Positions 1 to 9,032 of a stretch of 61,456 nucleotides of DNA are shown here, one piece after another. The position numbers were made by a program, and so were the translations under genes. The notes beneath the pieces were generated by a model. The model had not been told where the DNA came from, ran no database searches, and was given only the letters and a program-made list of their open reading frames with translations. Source of the stretch: Verrucomicrobiales bacterium (lineage in GTDB: Bacteria > Verrucomicrobiota > Verrucomicrobiia > Limisphaerales > CANJXF01). The stretch covers positions 1 through 61,456 of the forward strand of contig CANJXF010000024.1 of NCBI GenBank assembly GCA_947478865.1, in the 5' to 3' direction. The number at the start of each line of letters is the position of its first letter. The stretch's first letter is position 1.

Positions 1-91
1 CGGATTTGCCGCTGGCAAGCCAGTTCTGGACGGCTTCACGTTTGAACGTTTCATCGAATTTACGGCGGGTCTTAACAGATGTTTGGGTCAT
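1..91 (-). mobile_element. IS3-family transposase OrfA, N-terminus only (runs off the window)
   Basis: Reading leftwards from an ATG at 91, the codons give MTQTSVKTRRKFDETFKREA, followed by VQNWLASGKS. This is the basic helix-turn-helix start of the small OrfA protein of IS3-type elements (transposase family 8). The frame is open to the window edge, so the rest of the element lies outside. Only 30 codons can be seen, so whether the element is intact is unknown. No terminal inverted repeat could be recognised. Confidence 0.7.
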
Positions 92-129
92 GGGCTTAAT
101 GATTCATTGTTCACCCAATCCTCCGTCCG

Positions 130-573
130 TCAATTCGAAGCAACCTCAGCCGTTTGTTGCTCGTTCTGCTTCTGCCCAACCCCTTTTTCTCCGCGCAAAT
201 ATCTGTGGCAAGTCGTGCAGCTGACGGTCATTTGAAAATAGGCGATGGTTGCCGTATCGACATTCTTGTTGCTCGCCGCCTTGAGCAGCGATTCGGCATT
301 GCGGGCAAAATCCGCGGTGAACCTCTGATATTCCGGCGTCTGGCGAATCTGCCAATCTGCCTGTTGACTAAGTAATTTCAATTGTTTGGCGTTCTCGGCA
401 ATGACGTCGTAATTCTCGGTCGCGATTCCTTCCAGCACCCGCTGCGCATGATGCAGCTTGAATTTCATGACGTCCTTGGTGCTCACCGTCGGTTCAGAAT
501 GAATGCGAATCGCCGGAGCGACCAAGAGCAGCGCTGCCGTCAAAACAACCAAAATGTACAATCGAGTTTTCAT
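130..573 (-). CDS. Cytochrome c'-like monohaem protein, exported
   Basis: The 147-residue protein begins with an export signal (residues 1 to about 26, hydrophobic stretch ILVVLTAALLLVAPA). It is otherwise largely helical and carries one haem-binding CXXCH motif, CTTCH at residues 119-123, near the C-terminus. A single C-terminal haem site on a roughly 120-residue helical domain is the layout of cytochrome c', a periplasmic four-helix-bundle protein associated with binding of small gases or electron transfer. The gene stands alone, with the IS3 fragment downstream and 235 bp of non-coding DNA upstream. The specific role is unknown. The family call rests on haem position and size, so an unrelated small c-type cytochrome is possible. 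Confidence 0.65.
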   Translation of the reverse strand: MKTRLYILVVLTAALLLVAPAIRIHSEPTVSTKDVMKFKLHHAQRVLEGIATENYDVIAENAKQLKLLSQQADWQIRQTPEYQRFTADFARNAESLLKAASNKNVDTATIAYFQMTVSCTTCHRYLRGEKGVGQKQNEQQTAEVASN

Positions 574-808
574 GCTTTGCTCCTTGGTCCACGCGGTAAA
601 TCAATAAGAACCTAGCGCGTCTCAGGCGAAAAATCATCCGGCTATTTCACAATTTTTGACTGCGGCTTTTTGCCTCCACGGATATATGTCTGCACTGATG
701 AACAATGAATTAGAAATGTTTTCCAGCTCCACGGATTTTGGTCAAAGCGTTGCCTTTCTTGTGAGCAGTTGCCGGAGGCTGGATTCAGGTCGAAAAGCTA
801 GCCAGCGT

Positions 809-1708
809 TCAAAATATTTCCGCATTCAGCCCGGAAATCTGCCGCACGGCCTGGGCAATGCGCGATAAGGTTTTCAGGGGCAAATGGCCGCATTCGGAAT
901 GAGGCGTCGGACGGGTGGCGGAATAAATCTGGACTAACGAAATTTGCGCGCCTTCTTCCTTCAGTTTTTTGAGTCTTAATGCGTATTGAATAATCTCCTC
1001 CGGCGGCGGCTCCTGTCGATTAATCGATGGAAAAAGACTCTGGATGACGACGGGTCGTTGTCGGCCGACGAGTAGAATATTCGCCAACACCTTGTCGATC
1101 GATACATCGGGGTGATTGACCTTATCCATGTAAGACTGTGTTCCAGCATCGAGTTTCGCCCAAATTTCATCGTCGCGCGTGAAGTATTTCAGGCCAGCTT
1201 GAACTTCCGGGAGATCCAGCCCGGTCGCATTGGTGATTAACACCATTTTGAAGAATGAAACGCTCCGCGCCCGAACATGCGCCACGGTTTGAACCGCTTC
1301 GGTGAAGTTCGGGCAAAGAGTCGGCTCGCCGTCTCCGCTCAAGGCCACGTGGCGCAGTTCCAGCAGCTCTTGCCGGGTTGTTTTGAAGAATGGAAGGTCC
1401 CGAATTTTTCCGGAACGCACCAGATCGAGTGTGTTCTGAAGTTCGCGCGCCATCACCTCCAGGTCGAGGCGCTGTTCCACGCCAGGCAGGCAGCGGCTCA
1501 CTTCGCAATAAGCGCAATCGAAGTTGCAAAGCTTGCCCGGGTTCATGTTTACCCCGATGGAAAGCCCGCGAGCGCGGGGGGAAATGACGACGTAAACAAA
1601 ACGGTTGCCGAGAAAATCTCGCGGGCACCCAAACGCGGTTTCCATCTTGGAAATTGGCTTCGCGCCTTCTTTCGGCGGATCGACGGCAATGGTTTCGTGA
1701 ACGGTCAT
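809..1708 (-). CDS. Radical SAM protein
   Basis: A 299-residue protein with the radical SAM iron-sulphur signature CNFDCAYC at residues 61-68 (C-x3-C-x2-C). It is followed by LSGDGEPT, which resembles the glycine-rich SAM-contact motif of the family. Radical SAM enzymes reduce S-adenosylmethionine at a 4Fe-4S cluster to start radical chemistry. The overall pattern (YVVISPRARGLSIGVNMNPG before the cysteines, then GDGEPT) resembles the group related to tRNA wyosine-type and pyruvate-formate-lyase-activating enzymes, but the substrate cannot be read from the sequence. The next gene upstream is the hemA fragment, on the other strand. Start chosen at the first ATG; the next methionine, at residue 22, is also possible. 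Confidence 0.75.
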   Translation of the reverse strand: MTVHETIAVDPPKEGAKPISKMETAFGCPRDFLGNRFVYVVISPRARGLSIGVNMNPGKLCNFDCAYCEVSRCLPGVEQRLDLEVMARELQNTLDLVRSGKIRDLPFFKTTRQELLELRHVALSGDGEPTLCPNFTEAVQTVAHVRARSVSFFKMVLITNATGLDLPEVQAGLKYFTRDDEIWAKLDAGTQSYMDKVNHPDVSIDKVLANILLVGRQRPVVIQSLFPSINRQEPPPEEIIQYALRLKKLKEEGAQISLVQIYSATRPTPHSECGHLPLKTLSRIAQAVRQISGLNAEIF

Positions 1709-2195
1709 AACTCTGCTGCCGAGTTTCCCATCTCGTCATAACGGTGCCCCGTAATTGTTCGCTGGCAGTCTGACGCGAGGAATGGTCGCGTTGAAACGAA
1801 GTCCGCTTCGTGGCTGGCCGGTTGATATGTGGCGGCGGATTTCATTCGTTTACAGATAGGTCAAACTAATGAGCCATCGCTTCAGGTGCTACCCGATGCT
1901 TGGCAAAAATTGAACAATTCTTGCGCAGACGCTGTAGAAAGGGCTTAACGCGCTTGGAGGTTGATAGCGTCTTCATCCCGCGCTTTTTCCTGGGCGATCG
2001 ACGTATCGTGAGTTGCAGGCGGGCGGCCTGAGATTTTCCCAAGTTTCAGCTGATCTTGATCGGCCTTGGCGTTGATGGCGCAAGAAACGCGTAGTAATTG
2101 CCAACGCTCGGTTAGTTGAAACCAGTAAAAGATTCCACGCTCGCCCTGATGAAAGACAAAAACCATCAGGAGACCAGAGTCGAAAGGAGACAACC
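1709..2195. other. Intergenic region upstream of hemA
   Basis: A gap of almost 490 bp between the divergent radical SAM gene and the hemA fragment. Short open frames exist on the minus strand but none has a convincing ribosome-binding site or recognisable protein. The only clear element is a strong Shine-Dalgarno sequence, AAAGGAGA at about 2183-2190, which sets the TTG start of hemA. Promoters for both flanking genes are presumably here, but I could not place them. Confidence 0.5.
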
Positions 2196-2816
2196 TTGAA
2201 AACTTTTGTGGCGGGCTTGAGTTTCAAAACAGCCCCGGTTGAATTACGAGAACAACTCGCGGTCTCCCCCTCGCGCCTGCATTGCGCTGCTTGCAAATTG
2301 AAAATCAACGGCGCGCTGGCCGAGTTGGTTTTGCTTTCCACCTGCAACCGGGTTGAGATCTACGGTGTGGCTCCGGCGAATCGCCGGGATCTGGATTCGC
2401 TGCTGAACCTGCTTTCTTCCGGCACGCGCGATGTCAGCGAGCACGTTTATGTGCATGAAGGCGAAGACGCGATTCAACACCTCTTCTCGGTTGCCAGCGG
2501 AATGGATTCCATGGTGCTGGGCGAAACGGAAATCAGCGGTCAGGTCAAAATCGCATACCAAAGAGCGCACGAAGCGGGTCTGACCGGGCCGGTGACCAAT
2601 CGTCTGTTCCAGAAAGCGCTGCAAACAGCCAAGGAAATCCGCACCCGCACCCAGGTTGGGCGTGGCGCGACCTCGGTAGGCAGCGTGGCTGTCCAGCTCT
2701 GGCACGTCGATTCCGCCACCGGGTTTCCCGATGGAGGCGGGGCTGCTGGCCGCCCGGCCCCCGCTCCGGGATCAAACGCGGCCACCTTAGCTTTTTGCCG
2801 GGGAAATAAATTATGA
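2196..2816 (+). pseudogene. hemA: Glutamyl-tRNA reductase, N-terminal domain only (truncated hemA)
   Basis: The first about 167 codons are typical HemA: MKTFVAGLSFKTAPVELREQ, the nucleophile motif LSTCNRVEIYG, GMDSMVLGETEI, and the turn GRGATSVGSVAVQL. In the family this is the catalytic domain that takes glutamyl-tRNA to form glutamate-1-semialdehyde, the first committed step of tetrapyrrole synthesis. After about 2696 the homology stops. The frame continues with unrelated proline/glycine-rich codons to a stop at 2816, so the NADPH-binding and dimerisation domains (about 250 residues) are missing. The start is TTG with AAAGGAGA five bases upstream. The product should be non-functional, so a complete hemA is expected elsewhere, unless the break is an assembly artefact. 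The decayed integrase 0.6 kb downstream suggests insertion followed by deletion. Confidence 0.85.
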
Positions 2817-3358
2817 AAATAAGCAGCGATCTCAACCAGCCGCCAGGGGACGGGCCCGGCCGCGGCGGGCTCTCTGGATTTTGTCCGGACCATCTTGCCA
2901 TCGCCGGCCGCGAGGAGCTGTCGGTGTTCCCTCTGAATATTCTGTTTGCAAAATTCAGGGGTGAACCGGATGGGTCGCAAACCATGGGCAGTGCGCTCTA
3001 TCTTCCGGACATTCCCTCGTTTAAACGCGAGAAAGGGGAGTGGTCCATGACCTACCGGAACCAGTATGGCGCCGAAAGCTATGTCGTCATCACGATCCGG
3101 ACCGCCGGCCTGTCCTATCGCGGCGAAAAATTTGTGGGTGGGATTTTGGTGGGAACCGGAGCCGGGAAAATTGAAGAGGATGCCCATGGCAGGGAAAACG
3201 GCTGGGCTGATTTCTTTTTCCATCTGACCCTCCTGAGGCTGTCGCCCGGTGAACCGTGCCGGTTTGAGCACCAGCCGCTTCCCCGCGAGCTCAGGGCAGA
3301 TCAAGGCCCCGGGCAACCGCGCCAGGCGGAAGGCCCGGAATCCGCCGGCGAAAAATGA
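2813..3358 (+). CDS. Hypothetical protein between the hemA break and the integrase
   Basis: A 181-codon frame that starts within the stop of the truncated hemA frame (ATGA overlap), with GGGGAA about ten bases upstream as a possible ribosome-binding site. Third positions are mostly G or C, as in neighbouring genes, and the middle part (SALYLPDIPSFKREKGEW, then ESYVVITIRTAGLSY) has a natural composition. The C-terminal 40 residues are rich in P, G, Q and E and look less protein-like. No family is recognised and there are no membrane segments or signal peptide. It could be a gene carried in with the integrase or the remnant of a longer one. A 292-codon frame on the opposite strand covers the same DNA and looks like a shadow. 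Confidence 0.35.
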   Translation: MKISSDLNQPPGDGPGRGGLSGFCPDHLAIAGREELSVFPLNILFAKFRGEPDGSQTMGSALYLPDIPSFKREKGEWSMTYRNQYGAESYVVITIRTAGLSYRGEKFVGGILVGTGAGKIEEDAHGRENGWADFFFHLTLLRLSPGEPCRFEHQPLPRELRADQGPGQPRQAEGPESAGEK

Positions 3359-3414
3359 GCGTAAAAGGATCGTAAAGCGGCCGGTGCTTGGCCCCGGATC
3401 CTCGCTCTCAATCC

Positions 3415-4428
3415 TCAATCCTGCGCGGGATCTGAAATCATCTTTCGTTCAAATTTCTCCAGGGCAGGAATAATCACCTGCGCCCGTTTCGCGTAGGCCT
3501 GGTGCACCGATTTGCTGTTATGTCCGAGCGCGCTCTGGGCAAATCGCTCCGGATATCCGCAGGTCATCGCGCGTTCTGCCCAGGAATAACGGTAGCTGTG
3601 CAGCGTGATCCCGGAAATCTTCAAGCCGGTGATGCGGCGCTTGAACAAGCTGGCGCGGTGTTTCTCGGACCATCGTTGCAAATGCGGAAAAAGAAAATCT
3701 TCCCGTGGAAGCAGGCGCAAGACCCGCATCGCCTCTTGGCCCAAACGAATCAGAGAAACCGTGCCGGTTTTTTGACGGCGGAAACTGACCACCCGTTGCT
3801 CCCAGTTGATGTCGCGGGCTTTGAGATTGGCAATGTCCGTTTGAGCGCCGCCCAAATGCCAGCACAGCTCGTAATAAGCGCGATGTTCCGGGTTCTGTTC
3901 GCGGGTGATGATGGCCTGATGTTCCGTCGCGGTGACCGCTCGCTTCTCTTTGAACCGCAATTTGGGCCATTGCTTCTTGGCCAGGATCGGCCAGGGCAGC
4001 CAATTCATGTCGAGGGCGAAATTATGAATTCGCCGAAGGAAAACGTTGGTGGCGACCGAGCCCGCTTCCAAAACCTTCAGAAAATGTGCGGCATTTGTTT
4101 CCAGGATCGGCAGGCCCCGAATCAGACCAAACGCTTCGTCTTTCATGGCCGTGTGGTGCCGTTCAAGGGTGGAACCGCTTTTGGATTTTCCCATCCCATC
4201 CATCGCCACCTGCCACGTGCGCTTGGCGATCTCGGCATCAATTGCGGCCAGATAAGTCCGCGCAATGTGCAGGTTCAGGGTTGGTTGCCGGAAGGATTCA
4301 TTTTTGACGTGAAGCAGGGTGAGCGCTTCGGTTTTATCTCGCGTGCGAAGACTCGTTTGCTTTCGGGTGGTGGTATCCTCTCAATAAAACGTTTGGCCGC
4401 GACGAAACAGAATAAACCGTTGGTTCAT
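3415..4428 (-). pseudogene. Tyrosine recombinase/integrase with an in-frame stop at codon 16
   Basis: From an ATG at 4428, preceded by AAGGA, the frame reads MNQRFILFRRGQTFY, then TGA (4381-4383). It then continues without shift as EDTTTRKQTSLRTRDKTEAL through a core-binding domain and a catalytic domain to 3415, about 337 codons in all. Catalytic features are HSYRYSWAERA (His-x-x-Arg box) and LGHNSKSVHQAYAKRAQ with the nucleophilic tyrosine. At the usual first arginine box the sequence is GGAQTDIANL, which lacks the arginine. The reading restarts only at an internal GTG (4209), which would drop the arm and part of the core-binding domain. The continuous homology across the stop argues for a point mutation of a TGC, TGT or TCA codon. 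The gene lies next to tRNA-Leu, the usual position for such an integrase. Confidence 0.8.
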
Positions 4429-4606
4429 AATTCCTTGACGAATTATGACTTCGTTCGCTCTACTGGCGTGAGCGAGCAGTGGGCGGGTTTCAGCGGAGTT
4501 CTGAGAAATCCTGGGCGGTTTTGTTTCCGCCGCGATTTCACTGACACTTTCACTGACAGTGGCCCGTCCGCCCCGCTTAACTCATTGCTGCACCCGCAGT
4601 TAGGTT

Positions 4607-4694
4607 TGGTGCCGGTGGTCGGACTCGAACCGACACGACTTTTTATGGTCCCAGGATTTTAAGTCCTGTGCGTCTGCCATTTCGCCACACCGGC
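4607..4694 (-). tRNA. tRNA-Leu (anticodon TAA)
   Basis: The minus strand folds as a class II tRNA: a perfect 7-bp acceptor stem (GCCGGTG with CACCGGC), D-arm GGCGAAATGGCAGACGC, anticodon loop CTTAAAA giving anticodon TAA, a long variable arm, T-arm GGTTCGAGTCC, discriminator A and an encoded CCA. The length is 88 nt. The integrase remnant starts 178 bp beyond its 3' end, the normal geometry for an element that uses the tRNA 3' end as its attachment site. Confidence 0.95.
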
Positions 4695-5087
4695 TAACCG
4701 TAATTGATGTTTTGGTCGCATTTGCGCCGCAAATGCATCGACATCACAAGTACCAGAAGGATCTCGATAGACGCAAGCAGCCAATTCGCGGGGTCCCACG
4801 GATTCGTCGCATTGTCCGGTAAATATCGAATTATCGCTTCAAAATCATTTTGAGAATCCGGGGTTCCCCTGGTTTTTGATGCGTTCTGCGAAAAACGTTC
4901 TCCTGACGGCCGATTGGCCCACGCGCTCAGATTGTCGAGAGGCATACCCCATTTGAGGTATGGAGGCGTTTTAAGGAATCTGACTATGATCAGCCGTTCT
5001 CCCTGCGTGTGCTGTAACGTCTTGTTCTGTGCACCCGAGAGATGTTATGTTTTAAATGTGATCCAGCGCGTGCCACGACTCTTCAAA
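4695..5087. other. Intergenic region between tRNA-Leu and the sensor kinase
   Basis: About 390 bp between two divergent genes. The only frame of note is an 83-codon minus-strand ORF with one hydrophobic stretch, with no good ribosome-binding site and no recognised family; it would overlap the place where the tRNA promoter must lie. I see no terminator, repeat or RNA gene here. Confidence 0.4.
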
Positions 5088-7907
5088 ATGCATTGGTTGG
5101 CCTGGCTGTTCCTGGCGATGGCTTGCGCTTGCGCTGCGGATTCGACGAATCTGGCCTGGACTTTCCGAGAATGGCGGTCAGTCGAAGGATTGCCGGACAA
5201 TACGGTGGTTGGGACGGAGCAGACCGCCGACGGCTTTCTGTGGGTGGCCACGCAAGGGGGATTGGTGCGGTTCGATGGGGTGCGCTTTCAAGAATTCCCG
5301 CCGGTGACCGCCGCTGGCGAACCTACCAGCCTGATCCAGGCGCTCTTTCTTGATCGCCGAAATCGTTTGTGGGTCGGGAAAGATCGGGGCGCGCTGGTGT
5401 GCGTGGACGCCGGCAAGACCACGGCCTACACCACCTCAAACGGGCTTCCCAATCTGGAGATGCGGTTGATCGTGGAAGATGCCGAGGGCGCCTTGTGGGT
5501 TTCTTATTTGGGCGGCGACCTGGTGCGCATCCACGAAGGCCGGATTCGCTCTTACACGGCGGAAGACGGATTGCCGCAGGGCGGGACGTGTCAATTGGCG
5601 AAGGGGCCTGATGGCCGGTTGTGGTTTGCCAAGGGAAACGAGGTGGGGGTGTTTCGCAACAATCGTTTTGTTTCGCTGGCGACTCTGACGGCCCAGCGCT
5701 TAACCGCTTCGCGCAACGGCGGCCTCTGGACCTGTTCGGCTACCACGGTATCGAAGTACCGTGAAAACGGGACCATCGAAACGTGCGGCCTGCTGCCAAC
5801 GGATCTTCGCGACGTGACTCCCACGGTGCTGTTTGAGGACCGTTCCGGGGCGTTATGGATCGGGACGAGGAATGCCGGGTTGTTTTACTACGATGGCTCG
5901 GCCTTCGTGAGCGTGAAAACTTCCCACCACGACATTTTGAGCATTGCGGAAGATCGGGAAGGAAACGTGTGGGTTGGGACCAGAGGCGGGGGATTGAATC
6001 GGTTGCGCCCGAGCATTGCTGCGGTCATGGACGTGGGTTCGGGCGTTCCCTTCGAAGCGGTGCGTTCCATTTGCGCCGATAATTCCGGCGTGATCTGGGC
6101 CGTTACCCAAAGCGGTTCCGTGGTCCGTCACCAACAATCCCGATGGAGCGCTGTCACGGCGAAATCTGGCTGGCCTTTGTCCTACGCCAAATGTGTCAGC
6201 GCGGATCCAAGGGGCGGGGTATGGATCGGCACGCAATACAAAGGGGTTCACCTGTGGAGCAACGGAGTGGTGGCCGCGAGCTTTTCCACGACGAACGGCT
6301 TGGCCGCGGACTTCGTGAGCTCCCTGCACACCACCACGGATGGCGATCTTTGGCTGGGCACGGAGTCGGTGGACGCGCTCCAGCATGTGTTGCAGCGGAG
6401 GCGAGCAGGGGAATGGCGGACCTTCTCCTTACCTGCCGGGAGCGGGACGGTGACAGCCATGGCGTCAGATTCGGGCGGCCGATTTTGGGCGGCCACCTCC
6501 GCGGGCTTGTTGCTGCGCCTGGGCGATAATTCTTTTGTGGATGAAACCCCGAACACGTTGAGCGTGCCTCAGTCCATCCGATGCTTGCTTTCGACCGCAG
6601 ACGGCAGCTTGTGGATCGGATATGCAGGCCGGGGCGTGGGTCGATTGAAAGCGGGACATTTCAGTCTTTACCAGCAGGAGCAGGGGCTCCCGGACGACTA
6701 CATTTCGCAAATCCTCCCGGATGAGCGGGGCCGGCTTTGGTTCGCCGGCAACCGGGGTATCTTCAATGTGAAGCAGAAGGACTTCGATGATTTATCGCAG
6801 GAACGGATTTCACGGGTGCGATCCGTTTCATATGGAAGCAACGAAGGTTTGCCGGGAACCCAGGCCAGCTTCGGGTTCTGGCCCGGTGCGCTGGGCGGCG
6901 CGGACGGGCGATTGTGGATTCCGATGCAATCGGGATTGACCGTGGTCAACGCGCATCTGAAGAGCAATCCAATACCGCCGCCGGTGGTGATTGAGTGGGT
7001 GACCGTGGACGGTCAGACGGTGGCGATTCACGAATTTGATGCGGGGGCCGCCGGGACAAATTCTTCCGCAGTGCTCGATCGAAGCAGCGGGGAACCCCGG
7101 CTGCGACTGAGCCCTGGTTATCAGCAGGTGGATTTTGAATTTACGGCGCTGAGTTTTGCCGCGCCGGCGAATGTGGAGTTCAAGTATCGACTCCACGGCC
7201 TGGATGCGGATTGGGTGGATGTGGGCACGCGGCGAGTTGTCTACCTCTCGCATATTCCTCCCGGCAATTACCGGTTTCAAGTTATCGCCTGCAACGACGC
7301 TGGCGTCTGGAGCGACACCGGCGCAGACCTGGCGGTTGTTTTTGAGCCGCATTTTTGGCAGATGCGCTGGTTTTGGGTGGCGGCTTCCGCGTCGGTTTTC
7401 GTTCTGTTGGGCAGCGGAGTTTTGCTGGCTGTCCGACAACGGCACCGCCGACAGATTGAGCGATTGGAGCTTCAGCGCGCCACCGAACGGGAGCGGGGCC
7501 GCATCGCCCAGGACTTGCACGACGACCTTGGTGCGGGTTTGACGCAGATCAGTCTAAACACCGCGCTGGCCCAGAATCCCGCCGTCAGCCCTGACCTGGC
7601 CACCGGTTTGCTGGTGGAGATAGACCAGCGCGCGCGCGAGTTGGTTCTTGCCTTGGATGAAATCGTTTGGGCCGTGCAACCCAAGAACGACACGGCGCCT
7701 TCACTGGTCCGATACTTCTGCCAATATGCGCAGAGCAGCCTGGCACCCGCCAACATGGGGTGGCGGGGCTTCGGTTTGTACTCCCACCCGCTACGGATTG
7801 CTGACGGGTCGATATGCCTGGCGGTCACGGCTGCAGAGCGGCGTGCTGGATGGCTATCCGGAACCGCTGATCGCGAAGGATCGGCTCACCCTTCCCGCGA
7901 TGCTTAG
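5088..7907 (+). pseudogene. Hybrid two-component sensor kinase with propeller domain, ATPase domain missing
   Basis: With the start at 5088 the protein has a signal peptide (MHWLAWLFLAMACACA), then a long periplasmic propeller of about a dozen repeats of the form GLPxx-LWVGT/GLxRF, typical of two-component-regulator propeller kinases that sense polysaccharide fragments. Next come a Y_Y_Y domain (FKYRLHGLDADWVDVG), one membrane helix (about residues 761-782) and a HisKA_3 dimerisation box RIAQDLHDDLGAGLTQ with the phospho-acceptor His811. Homology continues to SSLAPAN at about 7757 and then breaks. The remaining 50 codons are an out-of-frame reading of a sulfatase gene. The ATP-binding domain is therefore absent and the kinase should be inactive. 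An upstream extension to 4914 is open but lacks a signal peptide, so the later start is preferred. Confidence 0.8.
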
Positions 7908-9030
7908 GCAGCACGGCTACCACACGGCGGCCATGGGCAAGTGGCATTTGGGTTTCACCCTTCAGGATGTTTCCGCCGTTTCGGGTAAAGCAGCCGTTAA
8001 GTCCGGATCTGCCGTGGTGGGAATGAAAACCCCAAACGGACCAACGACGCGGGGCTTCGATGAATTCCATGGGTTCCAACATTCCCGCTCCATGCAAGGC
8101 TTCTTTGAAAACGACCGAGTCGCGGAGGATGTCAAGCCAGTGGATATGCTCCCCAAGCTGACCGGATTGGCGACCGAATTTATTTCCAATAGAGCGAGAA
8201 TGCGCCAGCCGTTCTTCCTCTACCTGGCGTTGAATTCTCCGCATTCCCCTATCGTTCCGGCCAAGGAATGGCAGGGTAAAAGTGGCTTGGGCGACTACGG
8301 CGATTTCGTCATGGAAACCGATTGGGCGGTAGGTCAGGTGCTCGCGGCTGTTCAGAAGGCTGGAATTGCGAACGATACGCTGGTTGTTTTTACCAGCGAC
8401 AACGGCTGTTCGCCCGGTGCGGGGACGGAAAAATTGGAGGCGCAGGGGCATTTTGCCAGCGCGCAATTCCGTGGTTACAAGAGCGATATTTGGGATGGCG
8501 GACATCGGATTCCGTTCATTGTCCGCTGGCCCGGCAAGGTTAAATCGGGATCGCGGTCTGAGACGATGATCTGCCTGACTGATTTCATGGCCACGGTTGC
8601 GGAAATTGTCGGGGCGAAAATTCCTGAAGCCGCGGCGGAGGATAGCTTCAGCTTTCTAGGTGACTTGCTCGGCCGCGGGCGCTCGATTCGCACCAACCTC
8701 GTTCACCACAGCATTCAGGGCCAGTTTGCGATTCGTGAGGGTGCGTGGAAACTCGAACTTTGTCCCGGCAGCGGCGGGTGGGGTGCTCCAAAGGATGCTG
8801 CCGCCAATCAACGAAACTTGCCACCCGTGCAGCTCTACGATTTATTGAGCGACATCGGCGAGACCAACAATCTTCAATCGACTCAACCCGAGGTGGTCAA
8901 ACGCCTGACGGCTCAGCTGGAAAGAGTCGTTGCCAATGGCCGCAGCACGCGGGGTGAGCCTGGCAAAAACGACGTGAAGGTGAACCTGCATAAGGCCGAT
9001 CGAGGACAAATGCCGGTGACTTCGAAGTAA
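7768..9030 (+). pseudogene. Sulfatase lacking its N-terminal metal-binding segment
   Basis: Sulfatase homology starts abruptly at the formylglycine motif, SVCTPTRYGLLTGRYAW (Cys codon 7777-7779), and runs through AAMGKWHLGF, LYLALNSPHSPIVP, VVFTSDNGCSP and a normal C-terminus ending at 9030. Missing are the signal peptide and about 60 residues that carry the first metal-binding DD pair of every type I sulfatase. A frame of about 40 codons upstream comes from the sensor kinase in another phase. The missing head and the missing tail of the kinase meet between about 7758 and 7768, so one deletion, or one mis-join, explains both. The next sulfatase starts only 2 bp after the stop, which suggests an original operon. 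Confidence 0.85.
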
Positions 9031-9032
9031 TC

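Noticed and set aside
100-710. 11-bp inverted match (ATTCATTGTTC at about 102 and its complement at 700) as IS ends
   Set aside because: The DNA between holds an intact cytochrome gene, the match is short and no target duplication is visible.
1945-2193. 82-codon minus-strand ORF upstream of hemA
   Set aside because: Composition is acceptable but it starts in the hemA ribosome-binding region, has no Shine-Dalgarno sequence and no recognised family.
2690-2760. Possible second copy of the tRNA-Leu 3' end as the far attachment site
   Set aside because: Only a 7-base match (CCACCGG) is present near the hemA break, which is expected by chance.
2540-3418. 292-codon minus-strand frame over hemA and the following ORF
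   Set aside because: Part of it is antisense to clear hemA codons; composition is typical of a shadow in GC-rich DNA.
4694-4945. 83-codon minus-strand ORF with one hydrophobic stretch beside tRNA-Leu
   Set aside because: No clear ribosome-binding site, no recognised family, and it would cover the promoter region of the tRNA gene.
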